From: Ascochyta rabiei
Lineage: Eukaryota; Ascomycota; Dothideomycetes; Pleosporales; Didymellaceae
Reading direction: 5' to 3'
DNA: 64,000 bases
Assembly: GCF_004011695.2 (NCBI RefSeq)
Contig: NC_082413.1
Span: 1,595,001 to 1,659,000 of the forward strand
The position numbers and the translations under genes were made by a program. Under the pieces are notes generated by a model. The model did no database searches and was not told the origin of the DNA. It worked only from the letters and a program-made list of their open reading frames with translations. Below are positions 42,935 through 57,168 of the stretch, piece after piece; position 1 is the first letter of the stretch, and every line of letters starts with the position of its first letter.

Positions 42935-44696
42935 TTAGGCCTTTTTGTCAGGTGCTTCGTGAAGCTCTATAATACTGGGGTCATTGATGATCTTGTTTGC
43001 CGCAGCGGTCAGAGCATCACGGTCGGCCTTTTCTGATTCGAATACTATCGTTTCGTCAGTATATTATGGCGTGGATCAAAAAAGACATTCAACTCACAGA
43101 AGTGCAGCTCTTCCAGGGTTTTTCCAAATGTCTCAGGGAAGAAGATGTAGATGAACACAATCTCAAAGCAGATCCATACGACGTAGACGAGCAGATACTT
43201 CCAGTCAGCATTCTCTAGCCCAATGGGATTAACGAAAGAGCCTATATATGGTCAGTTGAAGTTCAGCAAGAACTGAGATTTGACACAATGCTTACCGAAC
43301 ATGACAGCCGTCCTATTGAAAAGCTGGAACCACGACAGTCCCTTTGTACGTACGTAGTACGGAAAGATCTCGACCATATACGTATACGTCAAGGCATTGT
43401 ATGCAATACAATAAGCCGGACTGTACAAGAATATAAAAACAAGCACTACATATCCCGATTCTTTCGATCCCGTGATGCGATTGCGGGCTTGCGCAACAGT
43501 CCACCCCGTATACACTGCAAGCAAACAAGCCGCACAAAGAAGATACATCCTCCTCCGTGGAAATCTTGGCGAGACACTGGCCATGATCAAGCTGACTAAG
43601 AAGCCCCAACTCTCCTTGCCAACGTTGTACCGCACCTGTTGGTAGCTGTCCGTAATGCCAATCTTTTCCGCAATAGGAACGAAGTATTGAGAAATTAGAT
43701 TATTGCCACTGAATTGTACAAATAGCCCCAGTGCAGCAGCGACAAGGGAACGGTGGCGCATGCCTTTGGTTTGGAAGAGCTCTCCCCAACCGCGGGCGCG
43801 TGAGTTGTTTTCGATTTTGAGCGCGGCTTGGATCTCAGCAAGTTCGACGTGCGGCAGCTCGGCGGCAGCATCACCCTCAGCGTGGTACTTGATTAGAATC
43901 TGGAGAGCTTCTTCGCTTCGGTCTTTGGAGACGAGCCACTGGTGATAGTTAGTGGGGTTTAGGGCATTTGTTCTGGTGGCGTCTTACCCGAGGACTTTCA
44001 GGGACAGTGAGCGCGAAGCCAATCTGGATTAGAGACGGCACTGCTTGGAGAATGGATGGAAGACGCCAACTCCAGTCATTCTGAATGAGACGTGTCTGAA
44101 CGACGATGCCTGCACCGAGTACAGCACCAACTCCAAAAAAGGCATTGAACATACTACCGAGAAAGGCACGCTCCTTCGGATGGCCGAGTTCTCCGAGTAG
44201 CGCAGCTCCACCGATGATGGCATATACGATACCGTGACCAAGAAAGATGCGGGAAAATACAAACATGGGCACTAGCTAGGGTCAGTCGCTTCTTCACTGA
44301 AGCGAGCATGTACTCACAATTTCGCGAGAGCCCTTGCATGATAGCACCGATAACCATAACCACCGAGCCGAAAACAATAGACTTTCTGCGACCCAAGCGA
44401 TCGGATACTATAGACACGAAGGGGATCGAAGTGATGGCTCCGAGGTTGTAGCAAGCGACTAGTAGACCCAGTTGTCCACCTTTCGGGTGGTTGAAGAACT
44501 CTTTCCAGTACGTGAGTGCTTGCATACCATTCATCATGGACGAATCGAAGCCGGACGTTGATTCTATGAATAGACAGAATGGTACCAGAAGGAGGTACAG
44601 TTGCCGAAGGTTGGGTTTGTTCCACCATCGTACGTGGTCGTTGGCGACCAAGCGTTCGACGACGCTGTCCCCAATAGCGGCGACTGATGGCGCCAT
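42935..44696 (-). CDS. MFS sugar porter (hexose/oligosaccharide transporter type)
   Basis: Five exons (44696-44318, 44271-43988, 43938-43296, 43241-43098, 43044-42935) keep frame to 519 residues. The start MAPSVAAIGDSVVERLV is the first ATG with a suitable hydrophilic leader. Sugar-porter motifs are all present: GFDSSMMNGMQ in helix 1, SDRLGRRKSIVFG in loop 2-3, FSRIFLGHG, GELGHPKERAFLGSMFN, PESPRWLVSKDRSEEA, and PETFGKTLEELHF after helix 12. The layout resembles lactose/cellodextrin-type fungal permeases. Convergent with the Dal5-type permease. In the cluster it would import the neutral oligosaccharides or monosaccharides released outside. Confidence 0.88.
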
Positions 44697-45431
44697 GACA
44701 TTCAACGGCGTTGTGTTGATACGATTAGTGATGATTGTTGTGGGTGTTGGGGGTGTTGGGGGTGTCAAAGCCTTGAAGATATCAAGGACCGTGTCTTAGC
44801 ATACGAGTGGTGTCAATCTGATATAGCCATGGTGCGGCAACTCAGTCGGCCGTTGTGTCGGCAAGGCATATCCCGACGAGTGATGCATTTTTAATGCCCA
44901 GGCTGGGCATTGAGGGGTCTGGTGATCATACGGTCAAGCACCGAAGAACTTCGTGACAATATCCCCCCATGCAGTCATCAGCCATTAATATCCAGTTCAA
45001 GAAGCCAAAATTATGTCTGAGTAATTAGTCGACCGCGACCGCGACTTGTGGACCTTCTTCCCAGTGTATAAAAAGCCTTTCGCGCCATACCTTCATATTT
45101 AAGACTCCGATATTCGTAATTTGGTTTTGTAGCACAGCAGGAGTTGTGCTCGAAGGGCGATCTTCCCCGCTGCCCGAACTCATGGAGTAACCCTATTTAG
45201 CCGCGGACCGCATCCAGTTCAGAAAGGATCCACAGTTGGAGGCCTTAGACTGTCAATGCAGGAGAGGTAGGGTGATCCTGTTTGTTGGGTATTTGCGGGG
45301 AAGTGGTGGTTTGCGGAGGAACGGTCTACTTATCCGTATTCTGACCAACAGACCTAATGCCGAACCAATGAACATAAAAGTACAGTGAACCGACCGGTTT
45401 CTGTACGAGATTAACGGTGTTTGAAATGGTC
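44697..45431. promoter_or_regulatory. Promoter region of the sugar porter and end of the cupin gene
   Basis: 735 bp without a gene. Several CGG/CCG triplets occur (for example CCGTTGTGTCGG near 44850 and CCGACCGG near 45393), none with the N4 spacing. A TATAAAA element lies at 45065-45071. Confidence 0.4.
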
Positions 45432-46316
45432 CTAGCTATAGGACACGGGCTTTGTGGTCGGCTTTCGCTGTACGTCGCGTGATGACTTGCGGTACGTTTC
45501 CCACAATGCAGCTGGTGTTCGCTTCTGATCTACCGCCCGCAGACCTAGGGCCACACCTAATGCTTTAGCAAAAAAAAGCAAAACGAAAGATGTGACAGTC
45601 TCGGCGCAATCGTTAATCCATGATGCCCCTGCAAAGGTACCTTCAGACGGCCACAGGTTTCTGAAGTTAACCAAGATGGGCCAGTTGTCCAGCTCAAAAA
45701 AGACAACAAGAAGCTGCAAATCTATCCACCAGTCGCCCAAGATGCCTCTGGCGATGCGCTTCCGTGAAGACAGAACCATGTCACTTGGTGCCATGATGAT
45801 GCCATTCAGATTCCAGAAGAACAGGGGTTTACTGATGTCGCTCGGATCAGTCCATTCTTCCACAACCACCTCTTCGACCCAATCCTCTGGCCGTACATGT
45901 TTTTTTCGGCTTTTTTCTTCTATGTCAAGGCAGTGCTCAAGGCGACCCCAATTGTGCCTCGCATATCGAGGCACCTCAACGACCAACCCTTCGCACACTA
46001 CCCGACCTGAACTGTCAATCTCGCCGCCTGCCAGTGCGCTGAAGCTTTTGGTGGTGCCGTTGAGCTCAACAACGATGGCGCCTTTGACGAGGCGGAGGAA
46101 TTCTGTGTGCGTGGCATGGAAGTGCAATCCAGAGGTCCAGGCTGAGTATCGAGGCAGAGAGATAGTGGTCTTTATCTGCGACGTATCATCCGTAGGAGGT
46201 GTGATGGGGATGTGATAAGCGACGGCTTCCTGTCCTGAGCGTAGTAACGCGCGTGTGCCCGTAGGCAAAGGGTTCAGGGCTCGAGGCTCAGGCGTGATAG
46301 CTTGTGTCTGTGTCAT
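45432..46316 (-). CDS. Cupin-domain protein
   Basis: Single exon, 294 residues from MTQTQAITPEPRALNP; an in-frame ATG at 46358 would add 14 residues. The cupin core is readable: SGLHFHATHTEFLRLVKGAIVVELNGTTKSF (HxH metal ligands with a downstream glutamate, then the beta-barrel), and VVEVPRYARHNWGRLE as the second motif. The C-terminal third has two hydrophobic stretches (DLQLLVVFFELDNWPILV and TVTSFVLLFFAKALGVALGL), so it may associate with a membrane. It ends the proposed cluster; a sugar-binding or isomerase-like role is possible but not supported by any catalytic signature. Confidence 0.65.
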   Translation of the reverse strand: MTQTQAITPEPRALNPLPTGTRALLRSGQEAVAYHIPITPPTDDTSQIKTTISLPRYSAWTSGLHFHATHTEFLRLVKGAIVVELNGTTKSFSALAGGEIDSSGRVVCEGLVVEVPRYARHNWGRLEHCLDIEEKSRKKHVRPEDWVEEVVVEEWTDPSDISKPLFFWNLNGIIMAPSDMVLSSRKRIARGILGDWWIDLQLLVVFFELDNWPILVNFRNLWPSEGTFAGASWINDCAETVTSFVLLFFAKALGVALGLRAVDQKRTPAALWETYRKSSRDVQRKPTTKPVSYS

Positions 46317-46358
46317 TGAGGTTGACCAGGAAATGTTGACCGTAAATTTTTTGAGCAT

Positions 46359-47144
46359 GCAAGAAACATAAACCTGATTCTATATCTTCGGACAGAGCGA
46401 TATATGTTATTCCTAACATATATCCTGCTTGATTGGTACTGGACGCCTTGCTGCTGAGAAATCAACGGAAGATGACCGCGATTTGGCTTACAATACAAGC
46501 TTTAATGCTGCTGTGTGCATTGAGGTAACGTGCCAGCTTGACTCGTAGTTGCTGTGCACGATTGAGAATGTGAGCCTTACCAAACGCAGAGGCATATTGT
46601 AACAATATCGCGTCGCAGACTAGCGTGCCTGTGACGCGTTCAGGAATGACGTCAATGCGTCACCATCCAAATTGTAGACGGCCTGACTTTGCGCATATAT
46701 CTGCTTTACATGTCGAGACCCAAGTGCTCACAAAACACTCATAGCTACTGGATTTTATGTCTTTCATGAGTGTCAGTTCAGGTTGAAAGCGCGTTTGTAA
46801 GTTATGAAGGATGTCCATCGACTGAAGCATGCTGGACTGGCGTAGAAGGGCATACTCATAAGCAAAAAGACAACGCAAAGAACTTTAAATAGAGAGACAG
46901 TTGCTATGTACGAGATTTTGCTCTTGAGTTCGCAAGTCTCTCTTACCTTCACCTAGGTTTCTCGATGTCTGTTTGGCGTCTCGTTTGACCACGACCTCTT
47001 CCGCTGCCCGTTGTTTGCCTTCTGCCTCACCTCACGCCGTTCACTACTTTCATGCCAGATCTTTCTGTCTCTGTTCAGTTCTCTCCATCCGTGTTCTCCC
47101 GGCTTATCAGCAACCCTGAAATCCTCTTCTCTTGAACTGAAGTC
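46359..47144. other. Intergenic, about 0.8 kb, no gene seen
   Basis: Divergent gap between the cupin gene and the IF-2B-like gene. It may mark the right edge of the cluster. Short unsupported frames only. Confidence 0.45.
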
Positions 47145-48617
47145 ATGCTCGAGCTTGCTGTGGCGGAGGCGTACCGCCCACACACACCGAAAAGCGCACC
47201 AAAGAAAAGATTACCAAAATCCTCGTCATTTGCGACAAATCCCAAAATTAGAGCCCCAACCTTCTCTTTACGATCGCGGCCCGCTTCCTCTCTCTCCAAC
47301 AGCTCAAGCGCTTACTCCCAGCCCCGATCGTTCAGAAGTATCACATCCTGGCGTAAAAGAACTGACTCCGTGCTCAGCTCGACAACAGAAACGCCGGAAA
47401 GCTCAGGCTGCGTTGATTTAGTGCTCAGCTCTACGACACAAGTACCAGACGTCTGCACCTCTTGCAGACCCGTGCCTATATCTGACAACCGTCCTCGATT
47501 GCCGCTCAAGGTGCCTCTACCCCCACAAGAAGAACTGGAAGAATTCGACCTAGCCCTACAAGCAGCCATCAACCATCTTCAAAACTCTGCCTTCTCCAGC
47601 GCCCACAACCAAGCCTCAGCGGCGCTCGCCCATCTCGCGCACATAGCTGACATCGTCTCCTGCGTAGCGACTAGCTGGCCAGAGTTCTGGACCATGCTCG
47701 TGCATGCTGCCCAGCTCCTCTGCAGTGCCAAACAAGGCATGAGTCGGGATGTGGCGAGCTGTCTGGTCCAGGCGCTTGAGCGAGTCGCTAGATGGTGGAA
47801 CGAGGAGCAAAGAAGAACGGATGGGGATGAAAGTACAGCAGAGCTCGCTCGCATAACAGGGAGCGCCTTTGATCAGATACTTCGGCAGAGGAAGGATGTG
47901 GATGAGCTGCTGAGTGGGGTATTTGAGACGTGGTTGGAGAAGTACATCGAAGGTATGCAGCGAGTGAACTCTCATGCGCCGGCATGGAGTGCGACCAGCC
48001 ACACATCCAAACCGGTGCGGAGCGGGGTGAAGCAAGAGAGCGTACTGCGGATCCTCACACCTACCCCTTCCCCCGCCATCTTCGCCATGTTATCTCACGC
48101 TCTCTCCGCGATGCCCAGTGTCAGTATCGCAATCTCCATCATGTCCACGCCAGATGTCACTCCGCCCTCAGAGCTCTGTCCAATCTCACCATCAACGTCT
48201 CGACTACGCACCACCGTCTTCCCGGCCCAGGCAATTGGCACCGCAAGTCGAGACGTAGACATCCTGCTCTTGCGCGCAGAAGCCTTCGACTCCCAAGGCA
48301 ACATTCAAAGCACGAGAGGCGCGTTGAGCGCTGCTGCATGCGTCAAGACTCTCTCTTCATATGCGAGAGTTGTCGTCCTAGTTGGTCTGGACAGCATTGT
48401 TTCTAAATCGGGGAAAAGAGAAAGAGATAGTGAGCCGTGGAACGTGTTAGGTCTGAAACCTGATGATAGAGATGTTGATATGGACGTGAAGTTAGCGTGG
48501 GCTCCTGCGCGGCTCATGGATACGTATATCATGGAAACAGGCGTGCTGGAGTTAGGTGAGATGGAGAAGTTGGCGACGGAGGCTGGCGAGCGGGTGCGCT
48601 ACATTTTTGGTGAGTGA
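47145..48617 (+). CDS. Divergent IF-2B-domain-like protein
   Basis: Single exon, 490 residues. A basic Ser/Arg-rich N-terminus (about 1-115) is probably disordered. The middle part (about 125-270) is helical (EEFDLALQAAINHLQ..., SRDVASCLVQALERVARWW, FETWLEKYIEGMQ). From about 300 the sequence follows the order of eIF2B alpha/beta/delta-type Rossmann domains: VLRILTPTPSPAIF, RDVDILLLRAEAFDSQGNIQ (compare DKVLVGADAI..NG) with ACVKTL, then VVVLVGLDSI and the ending LAWAPARLMDTYIMETG. Catalytic or regulatory residues of true eIF2B subunits are not obvious, so it is a diverged relative rather than a subunit. Function unknown. Confidence 0.55.
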   Translation: MLELAVAEAYRPHTPKSAPKKRLPKSSSFATNPKIRAPTFSLRSRPASSLSNSSSAYSQPRSFRSITSWRKRTDSVLSSTTETPESSGCVDLVLSSTTQVPDVCTSCRPVPISDNRPRLPLKVPLPPQEELEEFDLALQAAINHLQNSAFSSAHNQASAALAHLAHIADIVSCVATSWPEFWTMLVHAAQLLCSAKQGMSRDVASCLVQALERVARWWNEEQRRTDGDESTAELARITGSAFDQILRQRKDVDELLSGVFETWLEKYIEGMQRVNSHAPAWSATSHTSKPVRSGVKQESVLRILTPTPSPAIFAMLSHALSAMPSVSIAISIMSTPDVTPPSELCPISPSTSRLRTTVFPAQAIGTASRDVDILLLRAEAFDSQGNIQSTRGALSAAACVKTLSSYARVVVLVGLDSIVSKSGKRERDSEPWNVLGLKPDDRDVDMDVKLAWAPARLMDTYIMETGVLELGEMEKLATEAGERVRYIFGE

Positions 48618-48941
48618 ACTCCTGCGTAAGACCTCGGATACAGATCTGACGAGTTGCTGGGAATCATGAGACTTGTCAGCGTGTCATGGCAGTTTGGCTC
48701 TTGAGTCGGGTTGGGGTCTCTCAGACTGTGTAAAGAGTTGATTTTTGGTGAAAGTTCATTTGGATATTCCCGGCAACGCCGTCCTTAAAGCGTCTGAGCC
48801 AAAGCTCATGAAATGCTCCGGTGCTGACCGCTAAACTCATGCTGTTCGTACAATCCTTTGTTGTTGACCTCGTGAGCCGTACGAGTTCGTTCTCTCCCTT
48901 TTCGTCGCCAAATATCCTGCAGCAGACAACTCTTGACTCGT

Positions 48942-49676
48942 CTAGATGAGGTGCTTGCTCCTGAAGTAGGCCCTGAGGTAGACAACCTGCCAGGCGCCTA
49001 GGCCGACCAACATGCCCATCGTGCCGAACGCAAACCACTTGACGCGCTCGTTCGTACTTTCGTTTGTATCTCTCAGCTTCTGTTCGCGTACCCTCAGGTA
49101 GTCCATCTCCGTGACGATCTCGCCGACAACCTCTTCAATACGCCTGAGCTCCAGCTCCACGGGCTTCAGCTTCTCTCCAGCCTGGATGGCGCTCCAGTCC
49201 TTTGCGTCGGCGCCAATATCGATGTCCAACTCCACGTGGCGCGGGCCGGTGCTCTTTTGTGCGCCGGTGAGCACGTTCTCGAAACAAACGTCGAAGGCCG
49301 AGTCGGCGTGCGAGGTGAAGGCGTAGCGGTTCTCGCCGACAACATCCTTGGGGCGATGGTAGTCGTTGCCCATTGCATCGCGGATCTGGCTCGAGTCAGC
49401 ATTGTGTTGAATGAGCTACACGCCACGAGGTGCTGCGTAGCGCGGTGTTGGCAATTGAGCACGTACGTGCATGTCGACCTTCTGGCCATCACCCCTGTAT
49501 CCGTCCAGGATTGCTGTGACAACTACGAGCTGTTCTTTTGCGACAAAGTTGCGGACGCATCGCTCGTACTTTGCGGCGTCGTGCGCGGAAACGGGGTGGA
49601 GATCGAATTTGAGGGCCGCGGTGAGGGGCGCAATGACCGCAAGGAGAACGGCGATGGCGCGCATTATCCTATCCAT
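48942..49676 (-). CDS. ERV25: p24/emp24-family cargo receptor, Erv25 type
   Basis: Exons 49676-49467 and 49385-48942 join in phase 0 to 217 residues. The start [21 protein letters not shown] is a signal peptide (an internal ATG lies four codons on). The GOLD domain has the two conserved cysteines ([10 protein letters not shown] and FDVCFENV). A coiled-coil neck follows ([27 protein letters not shown]), then [12 protein letters not shown] and the membrane span near the C-terminus ([19 protein letters not shown]). The cytosolic tail, [10 protein letters not shown], carries aromatic and basic residues for COPII/COPI sorting. Role: ER-Golgi cargo receptor in the p24 complex. The delta-subfamily call (Erv25) rests on overall style. 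Confidence 0.85.
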
Positions 49677-50060
49677 GAGGGATTGTGTGCACGCCGAACA
49701 GAATGCGAGACAGCGTGTGGTTGTTGATACAGACACAGACACAGATCTCCCACGACGGTCGGTATGTCCCGTCGTTTAGGACAGGTGTTTTGAGCTAGCG
49801 CCCAGTTAGGCAAGGTGTTTGGGATCCTGGACGTGACTTCCCCTCTCTGCGCGTGCCTTCCTCTCACACGTCAAACTTCACGTCCGTTGCAGCCTCTCCA
49901 TGTTGATTTCGGGACTCATGAATAGGCTTTCATCTCTCGACGAGACGATGCACCGCAGATATACAGGCTTATTGCTGACTACACGCTGCAGGGAAATGCA
50001 CCAACCCCTGGTGATGCCAATGCTCGCTGGATAGATACTAACAAACCATTTCCCACTCCT
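49677..50060. other. Short intergenic region (384 bp)
   Basis: Contains the promoter of the p24 gene, with ACAGACACAGACACAG near 49728, and the 3' end of the SDR gene. No gene seen. Confidence 0.4.
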
Positions 50061-51090
50061 CTACCAAGCTGTGGTGCCTCCGTCAATCTTCAGATCATGT
50101 CCTGTCATGTAGCTGCTTGCTTTGCTCAGCATGAACAGCGCCACAGCTTTGTATTCCTCCGGCGTGCTGATCCTCCTGAGCATGTTGTTATCTTCCCATT
50201 TCGATCGATCTGCCTCACCTTTCCTGAAGTTCTCCTCTACCATGGGCGTCACGATATGACCTGGACTGAGGGAGTTGACTCGAATTCCGCCAGAACCATC
50301 TTCCCTTTTTCTGCCGAATTCCATGGCCAGGCTGCGTGCCAACTGAACCACTGCAGCTTTTGACGAATTGTACACCGGAGCGTCAAACCCCCTGTTCGCG
50401 ATTGATCCACTCATGGAGGCTACCAGACACAACGACCCCTCGATCTTGTATTTAAGCATCTCACGAGCACAGGCTTGCGCTGCTAGGAACACTCCAGTGT
50501 AGTTGACGGCGAGCATCTTCGCAATGTCTTCTGACTTGTAGTCGATTGCCTTGGTCACTTGTTGGACCCCAGCAGCTGTAGCTTCTGTCAATCTACAAAC
50601 TTCAGACAATTGACTGCCTTCACGTACCTGCAACCAGTCCATCCAGTCGCTGCTTCTGGGCTGCGATGTCGGCAATCGTCGCCCCCAAGATATCCGCATC
50701 CGTGACATCAGCCTGGTGATACACTAATCCGCCTTCAAACTCCTCTTTTGCGCGTGCCCTTGCTTCTTCGAACTCTTTCGTCGGCTCCGGCGATCTATCG
50801 AGGACGTGCACAGTACCACCAGCTTCGACGAGACCCTCAGTGATCGAGAACCCAAGACCTTGGCCACCTCCCGTGACCACAAAGACCTTCCCGCCAATGT
50901 CGAAATCGCTGTGCTTTCTGCTGCCTACATTGTCTCGCTTTTCGCACGGTGTTTGCTTGTAGGTAATGTCTCGATGCGTTGCCAGTGTTCGTCGTTGCAG
51001 AAAGGCTGTGGAAGGCTGGATTCGCGATGGTCTCGAGCTCCCACAGACAACCTGACGCAACGTTATTGTCGACCGTGCAGATGCCATCAT
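50061..51090 (-). CDS. Short-chain dehydrogenase/reductase, probably mitochondrial
   Basis: Exons 51090-50628 and 50584-50061 join in frame to 328 residues. The start MMASARSTITLRQVVCGSS and the Arg/Ser-rich first 50 residues look like a mitochondrial presequence. The Rossmann motif TGGGQGLG is near 80, the NADP-side HVLDRS near 103, and the catalytic Ser in SMSGS with YNSSK (Tyr-x3-Lys) near 230. The intron acceptor used restores EATAAGVQQVTKAIDY, the conserved segment before ..NYTGVF. The closest styles are polyol dehydrogenase/sorbose or xylulose reductases. An ATG three bases downstream (51087) is equivalent. Confidence 0.8.
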
Positions 51091-53562
51091 GAGATGTTTG
51101 CAATGAGATAATTTACTGTAGATCGTAACAAGGGATGTGACTGGTAGTAAACAGGTTGTCAAGGCGTGTGCTGAGTATTGTTGTGGTCCTGGGCTGACAG
51201 CTATAAAGGTAGGAGGGCAACATGATGTAATTAGAAAGACCCAGCAAGCCCACCCATCCTTCGCCATTTCTTTCGCAACATAAAAGGAAATCATCGTGAC
51301 ATTGGCGAGCTCATAACATCTCCATTCGCTCCAGCTCCTGCCGCCAACACGGATCGCCGCAGATCCTTGCCTGATACCACGGGTTTCAAGCAGGGACCTG
51401 TCACGCGGTTCTTGGAGCAACAACCCGCGGAAGAGTCAACCCGTCTCGCCTACATGAACATTGGGCCGTCAGGAAAGCAGGTGTTGTTACAATTCAACTG
51501 GACACAGCGCAATACTACGGGACCAAAATTGTGGGCCCAGACCCCAAGTCGCGACTTTTGTGGGGCGCCTTATGAGCCATCGACGACAACTTGCAGTCAT
51601 CGTGAGATTCCGCATGCGTAAACTGATTGTGGGTCCTGCAAAATATGGGGTTTCGCATCTCGCCAAGACAAGTTTGCAATGAACTCTGAATGGTGATCTC
51701 CACTAGCGCGATCCAAATGGTTCCGGAATCTGGTGTAAGATTTACGTCAGTTTTGTAGCTTCACAACCGACCGCTCATGTTGTCCGCAACCAGTCAGCTA
51801 GCGCACTTCCCTCGCGACTCATGGACTGCTCCTTTCCGACTGAACATACTCTTCTTCTGTCTTCTGCTGACCGTACGTGCAACACCAACAATGTGAACCT
51901 CATACCGCGACGAATGCCTAAGTAGATAAGAGCACATAACTATCAGAAAAATGGTGCACCGCTCGTTTATGCAAGTAATCCGCCTACGCAAGTAGCTTTG
52001 GTACTTTGCATAAATCCTGACTGTTCTAGTACATTACTATCCATCTCCACCGCTACCTGGACCTGAATATAATGTTCGAAAACGGCCGTGCCGAGACATA
52101 GTGTCTTTACACTATCGTTACACTTCTGTCCTACATGCCTACGCTGCATCGGTCTAATCTACGCTTGCAACCGCCCATCGAACCCCTCGGCTGCGTGGAT
52201 TCACTACCCTCTGCTTACTTTCAACACTGAACAATCTCAAAAATTACGAATTCGCGCTTTAGCTGACTCTTAAACACCGATCCGACCTCACTATAACTGC
52301 GCAACAGATCAAGAGAGCTAACAACCCACGCCCCACCAGCCCGCAACTCAAAACGCCATAACTAGCCCAGCATCCTTGGTGAACCGACTGATTGATTCAG
52401 TACGTCGAAGGCATACCCAAGCCAAGAACCCACCACCACCTTCCACTCCCTTTAAAACCATGCCACAAACACCCTCCGCGCTAGCTACAAGCACGACCCA
52501 GCGAATGTGCACGCAACACCCAACGCTCACCCAATGCGAGCCACATGAGTCCTCCAATCCAAGCCAACAAAAAGACGACACTCCAACTTCGACCACGACA
52601 CCGATCCGCCATCTAAAACAACCACGCATCCAGCCCCGGCTACATATACTACAAGCCGTCCCGCGACAGAAGACCCCTCCGAGGCACCACGAAAAGAAGA
52701 AGATAAATAAAACCTACACAGTCCACCGACCACACGATTTGGAGAGAAAAAAAAGAAAAGAAAAAAAGAAAACTAAAACATCAACTCATCTCGCCGACCC
52801 AGCCCCTGATTCTCGCCCAGTCAGCCATATCCTTCCTCACCTCGTTCCCGACTTTACATACATACATACATACAACCCCACGGTGCACGACGTTGTCCCA
52901 ACTTCTAATAAACAAGCAACGACAGCAGAAGCAAGCTAATCAGGGCGCATTGACGCATTACACCAAACGCCGGCCCCGTTGTTTCAGATCTAGATCCTGC
53001 CGGCGTTTTCCTGGGAAGAATGCACAAAGTTCTGCGGGGAAGAGCGAGTACCTACGAAGCCTGTTTGGGTTGAAGTGGTCATGTTCGATCGACCAGAAGC
53101 AATTGTCGCCAACAATAGTGTGAATGCTGATCGATGATATAGTCTTACTTGATCCCGCTGGTGTATTATCAACTATAAAGCAAGTTCAGAAAGAAAGTAG
53201 GGTCAGCGTTTGATTTGAAAAGTTGTAGTATCCATTCTAGATGCTCAAAGTACAAGGTCAAAAGGGATAGCGTCTAGTTATCTGCTCAGACAAGTCGCCA
53301 TCAGGTAACCCGAGAGAGTAATGCTATATGACATGGGTGATACAAGGGGATGCTCGTGACCCATCCAACGTGTTTTGCAGATGGTTTTACTGTAAAAGCC
53401 AAAGACTGCGCAGCAGTCCGCTGGCGTCGTAAGACAGCCGGAACGCCAGAACGCAGGATCGAAAACGGATTAGGGGAATCGAACAGGTAGCTTAGTAAAG
53501 CGATTGGCTGAAGTGTAACAGGTGTGGCGTAGGGTGATCGTAAATGGCTGTTTTTCCTGTTT
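51091..53562. other. Long gene-poor gap (about 2.5 kb)
   Basis: Holds the SDR promoter and the chitin synthase 3' flank. An A-rich purine tract (about 52741-52780), a TACATACATACA run (52856-52875) and low-complexity frames are visible. The longest open frame (52376-52939) is Thr/Pro/His/Lys-rich, runs into the A-rich tract and shows no domain, so it is not called. No tRNA or repeat element was recognised. Confidence 0.45.
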
Positions 53563-56596
<3,034 letters not shown>

Positions 56597-57057
56597 GACG
56601 TGCAGCGGTCGAAGGGGCTAGCACGAGACGAGGTAGGGCGAGGGTCCAGCGGACTGTCTGGCGTTGTGCTGATGAGGGCAGATGGAAATGGAAAACGAAG
56701 GAAACCGCGCACCGCTGGGAGCTGGGGTGATAAAGGGCAGGATTGTCTCGCACAGCTTGCAATTCTCCTCAGCTCGACGTGAGCGACAGCGCCTCGCACC
56801 GTTTGGGCCTAGCCACTGGCGCTAGCCCGCGCCCCCGTGAAACGAGTCGAGGAATGGCAGTGTCTTGTTTTACAATGCGGGTGGGCCAGTCCTTCATCAG
56901 AATGCGAGCCTGCAGTACCGCCGGGCCCTGTAGACGCCCGCTGGAAGCAGCAGTGATTCTGATTGCCTCCACCCGCACAAGCAGGGCCACCAGAGCCTGT
57001 AGACCCTCGTGAACCGTTGTACGGCTGGTGGACGTACACACGACCATCACGACCACC

Positions 57058-57168
57058 ACGACCGTCACAACCATCAATGATCACGACCGTCACAACCATT
57101 ACGACCGTCACAACCATTACGACCGTCACAACCATTACGACCGTCACAACCATCACGACCGTCACGAC
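57058..57168 (+). repeat. 18-bp tandem repeat upstream of chitin synthase
   Basis: The unit ACGACCGTCACAACCATT recurs at 57083, 57101 and 57119, with a near-copy at 57137, a partial at 57155 and a related copy at 57058. Variation is in the last bases. It is located about 460 bp upstream of the chitin synthase start. Confidence 0.85.

Noticed and set aside
52376..52939. 187-residue plus-strand frame
   Set aside because: Low-complexity Thr/Pro/His composition ending in a Lys run from an A-rich tract; no intron, domain or signal supports it.
57058..57168. CRISPR-like array
   Set aside because: Units are contiguous without spacers, and the organism is eukaryotic; it is a simple tandem repeat.
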